A stretch of DNA of 33,576 nucleotides from Pseudobowmanella sp964228145 (GCA_964228145.1 CAXQZJ010000045.1:1-33576); one strand, 5' to 3'; counted from the first letter of the stretch, positions 15,439 through 24,648 are shown. Notes: a model not told the origin generated them from the sequence alone. Translations and numbers: made by a program.

Positions 15439-15449
15439 AGCTTGTTCTC

Positions 15450-16349
15450 TTATTGTTGTAGGTATTGTTTTAGTTCACGCAGTTTTTGTTTCACTCTGCG
15501 TGAATTCTCCGGCCCCATTCGAATTAACTGCTTTTGTACACTCGATAAGGCCTCTAGCTCAGGCTTGACGAATTTATACATCACACTGTCGGTTTCCACT
15601 TCAATCGGTGTGTTAACCTCTGGCGTGGCCAATATATGGTTAATAGCCTCAGTTAAGGCAAACTCAAAATTTCTATCTCCACGACCGACCTCAGCATATT
15701 TCTGCTCCAACAATGGCAGATAAGCGCGGTACATGCCAATCAGCTGTTCATTGTTCATGCCTTCAAGCAGGTTTACATAGGGGTCGTAGCGCTCGAACGT
15801 CTTGGCATCAATCCAGGTACGTTTCGCTTGCTGATATACTCGAAATTTTTCCTCTGGTGGCTGTGCTACACGATGATTGGGCGCCAATTGCTGGTTTGCA
15901 ATATTCTCAACGCTAACGACAAAACGATTCACCAAGTCATCGTTTGCTAACAACTCTTGTATCTGCCCCTGAACCGCATCTAGCGTGACATTTTCTAATT
16001 CTGCCACCAGCTCATCATCGTTCCCCGAGGGTAAACTTTCAGTCACTTGCGGCTCTGGCTCCGGAGGTTGCATGATGTCGACAACGTCATCGGCCTCTGG
16101 CCGTTGCTCCATTTCTTCCTCAACTTTCACAAGCTCATCGTCAATTACCGGCGATGCAGGTTGTGGCTGTTCCGGCGAAGTCACTTCGGGAACCATTACA
16201 GGTTCGACGGTTTGAGTGGTATCAGTAGCAACGGGTTGCTCTTCCACTGGCCAAAAGAAAATAACCGCAACGATAACAATTAAGAAACCCGCAATAATGA
16301 TCGAAGTCCAGGGTAACGCCGGCTTTTCAAGCTGTTCGGAAGTGCTCAT
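15450..16349 (-). CDS. DUF3014 domain membrane-anchored protein
   Basis: A 299-residue protein. It has a short cytoplasmic start, one membrane helix (about 14-34, TSIIIAGFLIVIVAVIFFW), an acidic Pro/Glu/Gln-rich linker (about 35-125) and a C-terminal globular region. That region has FVVSVENIANQQLAPNHRV, YDPYVNLLEGMNNEQLIGMY and FVKPELEALSSVQKQLIRMG, which match DUF3014. The topology suggests a periplasmic domain tethered to the inner membrane. The function of the family is unknown. It is the first gene of the operon with the amidohydrolase (11-base gap). The 185-base gap upstream to the divergent desaturase gene shows no feature I can name. Confidence 0.88.
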   Translation of the reverse strand: MSTSEQLEKPALPWTSIIIAGFLIVIVAVIFFWPVEEQPVATDTTQTVEPVMVPEVTSPEQPQPASPVIDDELVKVEEEMEQRPEADDVVDIMQPPEPEPQVTESLPSGNDDELVAELENVTLDAVQGQIQELLANDDLVNRFVVSVENIANQQLAPNHRVAQPPEEKFRVYQQAKRTWIDAKTFERYDPYVNLLEGMNNEQLIGMYRAYLPLLEQKYAEVGRGDRNFEFALTEAINHILATPEVNTPIEVETDSVMYKFVKPELEALSSVQKQLIRMGPENSRRVKQKLRELKQYLQQ

Positions 16350-16534
16350 ATTTACTCCAAAATAAACTGTTTCGTTATTAACATGACCACAGGATAATCA
16401 ATAAGTTGTCATAGCCCAACGGAATCTGCAACGAATCCACTAAATAAGCCGACCAGAACACGGTAAGCTGGCTGGACAGCACAAATTTTCAGCAGTAGAC
16501 TGGTCGGAGTTGCCTGACTTTTAACAAGTTTTAC

Positions 16535-17746
16535 ATGAATTTAATTCTTTACGCGATCCCTGGCTTTTTTGCACTGATCCTAGCCGAATTGGCGGTCGAT
16601 AAGCTCAGAAACACCGGCTACTACCGCATTAATGACAGCGTCAACAGCCTTACCATTGGCGTGTTCAGCCGTATCGCAGGTTTAGCCAAAGCGGCCGTTC
16701 CCATCGCTATGTACCCCTTGGCGTTGGAATACCTGGCGCTGATGCAATGGGAACAGACTTGGGTTTTATGGGTAGTGGCATTTGCGGTGTACGATTTTTG
16801 TTACTACTGGAACCACAGAATGGGCCATGAAGTAAACTTTTTCTGGGCATCCCATGTCGTTCATCACAGCAGTGAAGAATACAATCTTACTACAGCCTTA
16901 CGTCAGACAAGCACCTCGGTTTTGGGCTGGATCTTCTATCTGCCACTGGCCCTGATGGGCGTGCCGTTAGAGGTGTTTATCAGTGTGGCCGCGCTCAATT
17001 TGATTTATCAGTTTTGGGTGCATACCCGGCATGTACCCAAACTAGGATGGTTTGAATGGTGCTTTGTTACGCCCTCAAATCACCGCGTGCATCATGCTCA
17101 AAACCAGATTTATATTGATAAGAATTATGGCGGCGTATTTATCCTTTGGGATCGGATTTTCGGTACCTTTCAGGAGGAACTGGACGATGAACCGGTCATT
17201 TTTGGTATACGTAAAGCGCTAAAAAGCTGGAATCCGCTTTGGGCAAATTTCCATGTGATCAGTCAGCTTTGTAAAGACAGCTGGCATACTGCCCGATACC
17301 GCGACAAGCTCAAAGTATGGTTTGCTAAAACCGGCTGGCGGCCCGACGACGTTAATAGCCGATTTCCTATCCCTCGTGCTGATATGGCCAACTTTAAAAA
17401 GTTCGATATCGCCTTAAATGGCATGGAAAGGTTTTACGCCCTGATTCAACATATCCAAACCCTGTTAATTACGCTGTTATTCTTACTTAACGTTGCAACA
17501 CTGTCTGTCGCGAGCTTATGGGGTGTCTCGCTATTTATTCTTTTTTCTGGCGTGTCCTTGGCCATTTTTATGGAGAGGAAAGCCTGGGGAGTCGGCCTCG
17601 AGGCAGCTAAAAACGCTGCCGTTCTTGTGCTGTTGTCCCAGGTCGCATTGCCATTTTGGTTAGCGTTAACATTAGCTTTCTTTAGCTGTCTGGGGTTAGT
17701 TTTACTGTGGCGGGTCACCCGTAGTCAACAATTAGCAGCAGGTTAG
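16535..17746 (+). CDS. Sterol desaturase / fatty acid hydroxylase family membrane protein
   Basis: A 403-residue polytopic membrane protein with the diiron histidine clusters of the family: NHRMGH (His94, His98), SHVVHHSSEEYN (His107, 110, 111), HTRH (163, 166) and SNHRVHHAQN (183, 186, 187). The order and spacing resemble the alkylglycerol monooxygenase (TMEM195)-like branch, which hydroxylates or cleaves lipid chains with O2. The substrate is unknown. Helices surround the clusters, and two more hydrophobic segments lie near the C-terminus (about 308-390). It is followed after 2 bases by a diguanylate cyclase, so the two are almost certainly co-translated. Confidence 0.92.
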   Translation: MNLILYAIPGFFALILAELAVDKLRNTGYYRINDSVNSLTIGVFSRIAGLAKAAVPIAMYPLALEYLALMQWEQTWVLWVVAFAVYDFCYYWNHRMGHEVNFFWASHVVHHSSEEYNLTTALRQTSTSVLGWIFYLPLALMGVPLEVFISVAALNLIYQFWVHTRHVPKLGWFEWCFVTPSNHRVHHAQNQIYIDKNYGGVFILWDRIFGTFQEELDDEPVIFGIRKALKSWNPLWANFHVISQLCKDSWHTARYRDKLKVWFAKTGWRPDDVNSRFPIPRADMANFKKFDIALNGMERFYALIQHIQTLLITLLFLLNVATLSVASLWGVSLFILFSGVSLAIFMERKAWGVGLEAAKNAAVLVLLSQVALPFWLALTLAFFSCLGLVLLWRVTRSQQLAAG

Positions 17747-17748
17747 CC

Positions 17749-19011
17749 ATGACCAAGCGCATTCTATGGATGGGGTTTATTGGTTGGCATATTTTTTCTT
17801 GCCCCGCTGGTTTTGCGCAAACATCACAGGCAATCTGTAGTTCAGATGTCGCACCGACCTTATTGGCCGGATTAACGACCATCGTTAAAGACGAACTGAC
17901 ATTTTCGGCCAGTGCATCAAACTGTGACATCCATGTCAGCCACATAGCCCGCGATAAGAGTCATTATGCCAGCATACCGGTTGTACGAATCACCGGCACT
18001 TCCGTTACTGATACTGTGTTGGTTTATCCAAACCAGATTACACAACTCATACCGGACATCACTGGCATCGTTCCAGTCAGCACTTACCAAGAGTTATCAC
18101 GGTTACTCGATAACACTCAATCAAGCTTACTCATCGACTATCTTACCCTTTCACAACTTGTTAGTGATGGACTCGTTGGCGACCGTCAGCAATATGTAAC
18201 AGCTTTGTCTGTACCACTATGGATGACCTCAACACAAGATAATCAAGCTGCTGCCTTATTTGCTTCAAAGATTAATCAGTGGAATTTGTCTCTGACATAT
18301 AGCCAAAATCTTAATCCACCGTTAAAAAGTCTGTGGCGAACCACCTGGTTCTGGCTAATTGTTACGCTTGCCATCGTTCTTTTCATTGCTTATCGATACT
18401 ATTTGCTCGCCCTGCAGAGCGTCACTCTGGACTCCAAAAACTACGAGCTCGAACTAAAAAACCAAGAATTGCAAGGGCTGAAAAACAGACTTCAGCAGCG
18501 TAACCAGGATCTCGAATTTCTCTCTACTCATGACCCACTCACTGGCCTTCTTAATCGCGCATATTTTGAACAAAGCGTTAGCCGCGAGCAAAACCGTGCA
18601 AAACGCACCTTGTCACCGCTGAGTATTATTTTACTCGATTTAGATTGGTTTAAATCGGTCAACGATAAGTATGGCCATGTGGTCGGTGACCAAGTCCTCA
18701 TAGCGGTTGCGAAAGAACTCACGAGACAACTGCGTAGCGTCGACGTGATCGCCAGATGGGGCGGCGAGGAGTTTATCATCCTGCTACCAGACACCCCTTT
18801 GCATTACGCGTTCGAATTAGCCGAGCGTTTACGTGAGAGTATTTACCAACTGATAATTCCACCCGTTGGGCAGGTGAGTGCGAGTTTTGGCGTGGCAGAA
18901 TGTGATCTGAAAGAACAGTTTGCAGATGTTTTCATTCGTGCCGATAAAGCAATGTACCAAGCAAAAAAAGTGCGCAATCAAGTGATCGCGAGTGAATTTG
19001 AATTGGTATAG
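17749..19011 (+). CDS. Membrane-bound diguanylate cyclase with periplasmic sensor region
   Basis: A 420-residue protein. It has a signal peptide-like start (about 1-23), then a periplasmic region of about 175 residues with a Cys pair (Cys30, Cys59). That region resembles no domain I can name, though its layout (DVAPTLLAGLTTIVKDEL) hints at a small ligand-binding fold. A membrane helix follows (about 198-220, TTWFWLIVTLAIVLFIAY), then a coiled coil (228-258) and GGDEF. The catalytic segment has LDLDWFKSVNDKYGHVVGD and RWGGEEF (338-342). The inhibitory site RSVD (329-332) is intact. C-di-GMP synthesis with feedback inhibition is expected. The start codon is 2 bases after the desaturase stop, so lipid modification and c-di-GMP signalling appear linked here. 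Confidence 0.92.
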   Translation: MTKRILWMGFIGWHIFSCPAGFAQTSQAICSSDVAPTLLAGLTTIVKDELTFSASASNCDIHVSHIARDKSHYASIPVVRITGTSVTDTVLVYPNQITQLIPDITGIVPVSTYQELSRLLDNTQSSLLIDYLTLSQLVSDGLVGDRQQYVTALSVPLWMTSTQDNQAAALFASKINQWNLSLTYSQNLNPPLKSLWRTTWFWLIVTLAIVLFIAYRYYLLALQSVTLDSKNYELELKNQELQGLKNRLQQRNQDLEFLSTHDPLTGLLNRAYFEQSVSREQNRAKRTLSPLSIILLDLDWFKSVNDKYGHVVGDQVLIAVAKELTRQLRSVDVIARWGGEEFIILLPDTPLHYAFELAERLRESIYQLIIPPVGQVSASFGVAECDLKEQFADVFIRADKAMYQAKKVRNQVIASEFELV

Positions 19012-19037
19012 GTTGCAAGAATTACAATAATGTCTCT

Positions 19038-19111
19038 ATTTTGCGACGCACTATATTGTTGATTTTGCGAAAAAAAGTTCATAGTCTTAAGTGGCTGTTG
19101 CGATTTTGCGA
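19038..19111. promoter_or_regulatory. Three direct repeats ATTTTGCGA upstream of acyltransferase
   Basis: Exact copies of ATTTTGCGA lie at 19038-19046, 19062-19070 and 19103-19111. An extra TTGCGA (19098-19103) abuts the third. Spacings are 24 and 41 bases. They occupy the otherwise featureless 290-base gap between the cyclase and the acyltransferase gene, roughly 190-260 bases before its start. The AT-rich stretch at 19141-19200 that follows is where a promoter would be expected. A transcription factor binding array is the natural reading; the factor is unknown. Confidence 0.4.
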
Positions 19112-19301
19112 CGGCGTTAGGTTTAGCTCACACAGCGAAACACACATAATATAACAATAAGCAGTTGATTTAATTATATATTTCTTATTTGGCATAAAGT
19201 TTGATAGTTGCTTCGTGCCATTGTTGAAAGGGACTTTTTATAGTGGGTTTTCTAAAGAAGACACTGAACGTCGATGATAATTAATATTAAGAGTCCCTCA
19301 C

Positions 19302-20075
19302 ATGAAACAATTTGCAACGCAACGCCTTGAAAGCGGCACAGCAGAGTTATGTCAACATGGCTTTGATCTCACCAGTATCCGCGAAAAAGTATCCTTTGAG
19401 TACGGATGTACCAAAACCAACGCTCCCACCACAGTAGACAGAATATTTAAGTTCCGATACGAAGAATATTGCGAAAAACTCAAGTTTGAGCCGGAAAATC
19501 AAACTAAACGTGAATTCGACACCTTCGATAAGCATTCATTGCAGTTTGCAGCTTTTCATGCTGAGTCAGGCCAGGTAATTGGGTGTATACGCCTTGTTCT
19601 CCCTGAAAAGCAAACTGCCAAGTTACCAATTTACAATTTTTACCAAGAGCTTTATGACGGTAACGGCAATGCGATTGAAAAGTTCGCGCCCCAAAGCCTG
19701 TGTGAAATATCTCGTTTCATTGTCAGAAAAGATCCGCAGTTTTGGCAGGGGATAGGTGTTGAGGACCGGTCTGAGGTGCGAGCGATTCTTACCTACACTA
19801 AACAAATGTTACAGTTTGCCTCGTTAAAAATGGCTAACGAACTAAACCGTAAAAACGCCTTAATTATTACCGAACCACGTATTGCCCGTTACCTGCGCCA
19901 AAGTGGAATCCCATTGTCACAATTGTATTCATGCAGCAGTAGTAAAAATATTCGTACTCCGGGAATCATCGACACCCATACTTTTATTGATAAGTTGCCT
20001 GCGATGTACAGCGAACTTAGCGAGAGATACGAAGCAGATATGAATCAACCGAGTTTGATGGCAAATATCGCGTGA
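19302..20075 (+). CDS. Exosortase-associated / autoinducer-synthase-like acyltransferase
   Basis: A 257-residue protein with the GNAT-like fold shared by LuxI synthases and the 'PEP-CTERM/exosortase system-associated acyltransferase' family. Visible are IFKFRYEEYCEKLKFEPEN (the LuxI-like RY entry motif), REFDTFDKHSLQFAAFH (conserved acidic residues), GCIRLVLPE and CEISRFIVRKD (the E(V/I)SRF strand). After these, a long C-terminal part includes NALIITEPRIARYLRQSGIP, as in the exosortase-linked family. It may transfer an acyl group from a carrier protein or CoA to an unknown acceptor. No exosortase, PEP-CTERM protein or LuxR partner lies nearby, so it is an orphan here. It is not confidently an AHL synthase. 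The upstream gap carries three 9-base direct repeats. Confidence 0.75.
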   Translation: MKQFATQRLESGTAELCQHGFDLTSIREKVSFEYGCTKTNAPTTVDRIFKFRYEEYCEKLKFEPENQTKREFDTFDKHSLQFAAFHAESGQVIGCIRLVLPEKQTAKLPIYNFYQELYDGNGNAIEKFAPQSLCEISRFIVRKDPQFWQGIGVEDRSEVRAILTYTKQMLQFASLKMANELNRKNALIITEPRIARYLRQSGIPLSQLYSCSSSKNIRTPGIIDTHTFIDKLPAMYSELSERYEADMNQPSLMANIA

Positions 20076-20136
20076 TCTGAGCGAAGCAACAGAACATTTG
20101 GTACTATAGGTCGTACATTCATACAGGACCCGAACC

Positions 20137-21174
20137 ATGCATCAAATTACGCTGTTAGCGCCAGACGATTGGCATCTTCATTTTCGTGATAACGACATGT
20201 TGCTTGAAACAGTGCCAGCAACGGCGCGTTGTTTCAAACGTGCGATCGTCATGCCCAATCTAGTGCCGCCTGTCACTAATGCGCAACGAGCCAATGCCTA
20301 CAGGCAGCGTATTCTGGATGCCAGACCAGCCGGCAGTGACTTTATGCCGTTGATGACAATCTATCTGACCAATGCCACCACTCAACAAGATATCATTGAC
20401 GCGAAAGCCAGCGGTGTCGTTGCTGCAAAACTGTACCCAGCTGGTGCCACCACCAACTCTGATGCAGCAGTGACCGACGTAGCAGCCATGCAGCCGGTAT
20501 TTGAAACTATGGCCGAACAAGGCATGTTGCTGCTAATACATGGTGAAGTGACGGATAACCACGTCGATATTTTCGACCGCGAAAAAGTATTTATCGAGCA
20601 GAAGCTGACGCGCATAGTGAGCCAGAATCCCTCACTGAAAATCGTGTTCGAACACATAACCACGGCTGATGCCGCTGATTTTGTGCTGGCGCAAGATGAA
20701 AATGTTGCAGCCACCATCACGCCACAACACTTAATGCTTAACCGTAACGACCTTCTGGTTGGCGGTGTTCGTCCGCACAATTATTGTTTGCCAGTACTGA
20801 AAAGAAACACCCACCAGCAACGTTTGCGCGAAGTCGTGCAGCAAGGCAGTGAAAAGTTTTTCCTTGGCACCGACTCCGCCCCACACGCAAAAAACAAAAA
20901 GGAAAATGCCTGTGGTTGTGCAGGCTGCTACAGTGCTTGGAGTGCTATCGAATTGTATGCTCAGGTATTTGAAGAACTGGATGCCCTGCCAAAGTTAGAG
21001 GGATTTGCCAGCCTCTATGGAGCCGATTTCTATGGTCTGCCAAGAAACACTCAGCAGATCACGCTGATAAAGGAAACCTGGACGGTTCCAGAAACAATAA
21101 CGCTTCCTGACGGGAGTGACATTGTACCTTTTTATGCAGGTCAATCGGTCAACTGGAAAGTCTTACAAGAATAA
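20137..21174 (+). CDS. pyrC: Dihydroorotase
   Basis: A 345-residue type II dihydroorotase that cyclises carbamoyl aspartate in pyrimidine synthesis. Metal-site motifs: DDWHLHFRDNDML (two His ligands), AAKLYPAGATTNS with the carboxylated Lys, LLLIHGEVTDN, IVFEHITTADAADF and FLGTDSAPHAKNKKENACGC with the catalytic Asp. The family segment NYCLPVLKRNTHQQRL is present. Length equals the E. coli enzyme within a few residues. It is probably transcribed alone, with AGGACC before its start. A hairpin follows the stop. Together with pyrE in this window, two of the six de novo pyrimidine steps are covered. Confidence 0.97.
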   Translation: MHQITLLAPDDWHLHFRDNDMLLETVPATARCFKRAIVMPNLVPPVTNAQRANAYRQRILDARPAGSDFMPLMTIYLTNATTQQDIIDAKASGVVAAKLYPAGATTNSDAAVTDVAAMQPVFETMAEQGMLLLIHGEVTDNHVDIFDREKVFIEQKLTRIVSQNPSLKIVFEHITTADAADFVLAQDENVAATITPQHLMLNRNDLLVGGVRPHNYCLPVLKRNTHQQRLREVVQQGSEKFFLGTDSAPHAKNKKENACGCAGCYSAWSAIELYAQVFEELDALPKLEGFASLYGADFYGLPRNTQQITLIKETWTVPETITLPDGSDIVPFYAGQSVNWKVLQE

Positions 21175-21185
21175 CAGCGCCAAAT

Positions 21186-21208
21186 GCGACTGCATCAGCA
21201 GTCGCTAT
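21186..21208 (+). terminator. Probable terminator after pyrC
   Basis: The perfect 8-bp stem GCGACTGC / GCAGTCGC (21186-21193, 21198-21205) has an ATCA loop and is followed by TATTT. The T-tract is weak. A second, poorer hairpin (AACCG...CGGTT then TTTT) follows within 40 bases and may act with it. Confidence 0.6.
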
Positions 21209-21276
21209 TTCTGCTTAACCGCTGGTAGTCGCTCGGTTTTTTCCCTAGAGTAGAAAAAAACTAAAACGCGCGAGTC

Positions 21277-24200
21277 ATGCTAAATCTTACCCATGTGCTG
21301 CTTATCTCCGTTGGCTACCTTACCATCATTTTTATCATTGCTTGGTTAGCTGACAAACACAGCCAAACGGCCAAACCCAGACCTTGGGTTTATACTTTGG
21401 CACTGGGTGTACATTGCTCTTCCTGGTCATTTTTTGGTACCACATTGCAATCCTATAACTACGGTTGGGCATTTACTCCAACCTATTTGGGGAGCGTAGT
21501 ATTATTTGCATTCGGTGTACCGCTATTGTGGAAGGTCATCCTGCTTTGTCGCCAACACAATATCACCTCTTTGGCCGACTTCCTCAGTATCCGCTACAAC
21601 AAAAGCGCAACGCTGGCCGCTATGGTCACTCTGCTGGCCTTTATCGGCGTAGTCCCGTATATCGCATTGCAATTGGATGCAATTACTACCAGCATAAATT
21701 TTGTCAGTGAAGATTCGCTTTCTGGTTTTAACGGCAGTGTTGGTCTGGTTGTGACCATTAGCTTAGCGGTATTTGCGATTCTGTTCGGCACCCGAAAGGT
21801 AAATCTGACTGAAAAGAACACGGGTCTGATGGTCGCCATCGCATTTGAGTCCATCGTCAAACTACTGGCGTTTCTGATCGTTGGCGCCTTTATTGTATAC
21901 GGCATGTTCGATGGTTTCTTTGATTTGATTAGCCAAGCTAGCCGGGTAGAGTCAGCGCACAATGTCACCCAAAGGGACGGAGCTTGGCTGCTTTACATAG
22001 GTCACATCGTTCTTGGTTTATGCTCGGTGTTTTGCCTACCACGTTTATTCCATATCAACTTTGTGGAAAACCGTGGCGAGCAAGAACTGAAAACCGCCCG
22101 TTGGGGTTTTCCGCTTTATCTTTTTGCGATTAACTTCTTTGTTTTGCCGGTTGCGCTGGCAGGCAGTGTCATTTTCGCAGACCAGGATATCGGTGCTGAT
22201 ACCTTCATATTAGCCTTGCCTATGTATGCTCAGAATCCCGTTATCACCCTGACAGGCCTGCTCGGGGGCGTAGCGTCGGCGACCAGCATGGTCATTGTAG
22301 CAACCTTGACGGTAGGGATTATGGTGTCAAACAACCTGCTGACACCTTTGCTGATTCGAAAAAAGCAATCTATTGAAACCCAGCATCGCTTAGAACCCAA
22401 AGTGCTGCTACTGATCAGGCGTCTGACTATCATTTTGGTTATTGCTGCCGCCTACTTATATTATCAGGGCATCAGTCGTTCGGCACCATTGGTCAACAGT
22501 GGGGTGATTGCCATGTCACTTTTAGCACAGTTAATGCCGGCTTTTGTGTTTGGCATGTTCTGGCCCAGGGCAAACAAAACAGCCGCTATGTTGGCAATAT
22601 TATCAGGGGTGATTGGGTGCTTATTGTTGCAGCTTTGGCCTAGCATAAAGGGATCTTATTACTTTGATCCGCCACCGGGTGACATGCAATTGATTCAGGG
22701 CTTTATGACCAGTCTGCTGATCAACACCCTGGTGTTTATCCTTGTCGCGGGTATATCGGGACGACCACTCACCAGTGGTTATGAACGCTTCACCCGCGCA
22801 GCAAGTCGCTTTGCGCCATTAAGCGTTTCTACCGTGCGTCAGTTAGCTGCCAAGTTTTATTCCCCTTTGGAGCAAGACCAGCTTCACAGGCAACTTGCCG
22901 GCATGAATGATGACCAAATTGCGCCCGCCAGTGTTTTGGCAGATGTCGAGCGATCGCTTACTGCGGTATTGGGAAATACCGGAAGTCAGTTGCTGTTAGC
23001 GAACGCTGCCGAACATGCTTCTCCGGTGAAAGGCCTGGTAGATATGGTTGAGGAGGTGGGTCAACGATATCAATTTAATCTCGAGCTATTGCAGTCATCT
23101 ATCGGCCACATTGACCAAGGCATTGCAGTTGTTGACCGGGATCTTAATTTGGTAGCGTGGAACCAGCGCTACGTAGACTTATTCGATTACCCAGCCGCCT
23201 TGATTAAGGCGGGTGTTAATGTACGTGAATTACTGGCCTTTAACGCCAGACGTGGCTTATTTGGCAAAGACGCCGACATTGAGCAGGAAATTCAAAAACG
23301 CATCGCCTACCTGCAACAAGGCAGTCGTTACAAGTACCAACGCGCTTATGACAACGGCCTGGTTATCGAAATAAACGGCAACCCTATGCCCGGTGGCGGT
23401 TTTGTTACCACCTATACGGATATCAGCGAATATGTGGCAACCCAGCAACAGCTACATCAGGCAAAGACTGAACTGGAACACAGAGTCGAGCAGCGCACCC
23501 ACGAATTAAAGAAAACCAATCTGGCTCTGCAAGAAGCGAAACGCGAGGCGGAGCGCGCCAATGACAGCAAGACCCGATTCCTCGCCGCGGCTGGTCACGA
23601 TCTCATGCAGCCGTTTAACGCTGCGACCCTATTTACGGCGATGCTGGAACAAAAAACACAAAATTCGCCGTTGGCGGAGCAAGTCGCGGGTGTCAGGCAA
23701 TCACTGAGCAGTGCCGAGTCTTTACTACGCATGCTGTTGGATATTTCACGACTGGAAACTGGCGGCCTTCAGGCTCAACTGAGTGCTTTTTCGTTGGATG
23801 AATTGCTTGCGCCGCTGATTCAGGAATTCAGCGTGATAGCCGAGCAAAAATCACTTAAGTTGCGTTATGTTGCCAGCAGGGTGTGGGTAAAATCAGACAA
23901 ACAACTACTGCGCCGCATACTGCAAAACCTGATTTCTAACGGTATTCGCTATACTCAACAGGGCACCGTATTGGTCGGATGCCGACGTGTAAAAAACCAA
24001 ATTTGTATCCAGGTCATTGATACAGGTATCGGGATTCCCGACGACCAACAGCAGGTCATCTTCAATGAATTTCATCAGCTTTCGTCTCACGCAAGCCAAC
24101 AAGGTTTGGGGTTAGGTTTGACCATTGTCGAGCGTATCAGCAAACTACTCGACCATCCGTTACAAGTGCGCTCTAAGCTTGGCCATGGCAGTTGCTTCGG

Positions 24201-24648
24201 CGTTCACGTGCCACGGACCACGCCACTACAGACCGTTCATGCCTTGCCCATCCGCACAGACGGGCCCTCACCCAACCTACTCAAAGGTAAGAGCATCATT
24301 TTGATAGACGATGATCCACAGATACTAAAAGCCATGGCAGGCCTACTTGGTGACTGGGGAGCGCAAGTGCATTGTGTCAAAGACCGTGACGCGCTATCTC
24401 TGGCCGCAAAGCAAGGCGCCGACTTGGTGTTAGCAGACTTCCAGCTGCAGCAGGGTGAAACGGGTATAGAGTGGACTCAATGGCTGTTTTCTCAATGGCA
24501 ACACCAGGTCCCGGTGATCATCAATTCGGCGAATCAGGATGACAATGTGCGAGAACAAACGTTATTGGCGGGCTTTGCTTTTTTACCCAAGCCGGTAAAG
24601 CCTGCGGCACTGAAACGGGCGCTGAAAAAGCAACTAACCGGCGTCTGA
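21277..24648 (+). CDS. crbS: CrbS-like hybrid sensor kinase with SLC5 transporter domain
   Basis: A 1123-residue fusion. Residues 1 to about 500 are a sodium:solute symporter (SLC5/PutP) fold of about 13 helices, with LALGVHCSSWSFFGTTLQSY and ITSLADFLSIRYNKSATLAA. A linker follows, then a PAS domain (about 598-720, IDQGIAVVDRDLNLVAWNQR), a coiled coil and a HisKA domain with phospho-His774 in AAAGHDLMQPFNAA. The HATPase (about 875-985) has NLISNGIRYT and DTGIGIPDDQQ, and the C-terminal receiver (about 1004-1120) has IDDDPQ and Asp1054. This is the CrbS architecture (MxtR in pseudomonads), whose partner CrbR/ErdR activates acetyl-CoA synthetase in the acetate switch. The LuxR-type partner lies tail to tail, overlapping by 15 bases. 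The gene symbol rests on architecture plus neighbour. Confidence 0.88.
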   Translation: MLNLTHVLLISVGYLTIIFIIAWLADKHSQTAKPRPWVYTLALGVHCSSWSFFGTTLQSYNYGWAFTPTYLGSVVLFAFGVPLLWKVILLCRQHNITSLADFLSIRYNKSATLAAMVTLLAFIGVVPYIALQLDAITTSINFVSEDSLSGFNGSVGLVVTISLAVFAILFGTRKVNLTEKNTGLMVAIAFESIVKLLAFLIVGAFIVYGMFDGFFDLISQASRVESAHNVTQRDGAWLLYIGHIVLGLCSVFCLPRLFHINFVENRGEQELKTARWGFPLYLFAINFFVLPVALAGSVIFADQDIGADTFILALPMYAQNPVITLTGLLGGVASATSMVIVATLTVGIMVSNNLLTPLLIRKKQSIETQHRLEPKVLLLIRRLTIILVIAAAYLYYQGISRSAPLVNSGVIAMSLLAQLMPAFVFGMFWPRANKTAAMLAILSGVIGCLLLQLWPSIKGSYYFDPPPGDMQLIQGFMTSLLINTLVFILVAGISGRPLTSGYERFTRAASRFAPLSVSTVRQLAAKFYSPLEQDQLHRQLAGMNDDQIAPASVLADVERSLTAVLGNTGSQLLLANAAEHASPVKGLVDMVEEVGQRYQFNLELLQSSIGHIDQGIAVVDRDLNLVAWNQRYVDLFDYPAALIKAGVNVRELLAFNARRGLFGKDADIEQEIQKRIAYLQQGSRYKYQRAYDNGLVIEINGNPMPGGGFVTTYTDISEYVATQQQLHQAKTELEHRVEQRTHELKKTNLALQEAKREAERANDSKTRFLAAAGHDLMQPFNAATLFTAMLEQKTQNSPLAEQVAGVRQSLSSAESLLRMLLDISRLETGGLQAQLSAFSLDELLAPLIQEFSVIAEQKSLKLRYVASRVWVKSDKQLLRRILQNLISNGIRYTQQGTVLVGCRRVKNQICIQVIDTGIGIPDDQQQVIFNEFHQLSSHASQQGLGLGLTIVERISKLLDHPLQVRSKLGHGSCFGVHVPRTTPLQTVHALPIRTDGPSPNLLKGKSIILIDDDPQILKAMAGLLGDWGAQVHCVKDRDALSLAAKQGADLVLADFQLQQGETGIEWTQWLFSQWQHQVPVIINSANQDDNVREQTLLAGFAFLPKPVKPAALKRALKKQLTGV

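Noticed and set aside
19302..20075. Calling this gene a LuxI-type AHL synthase
   Set aside because: Although the RY and E-I-SRF motifs are shared, the length (257 residues) and C-terminal part fit the exosortase-associated acyltransferases better, and no LuxR partner is adjacent.
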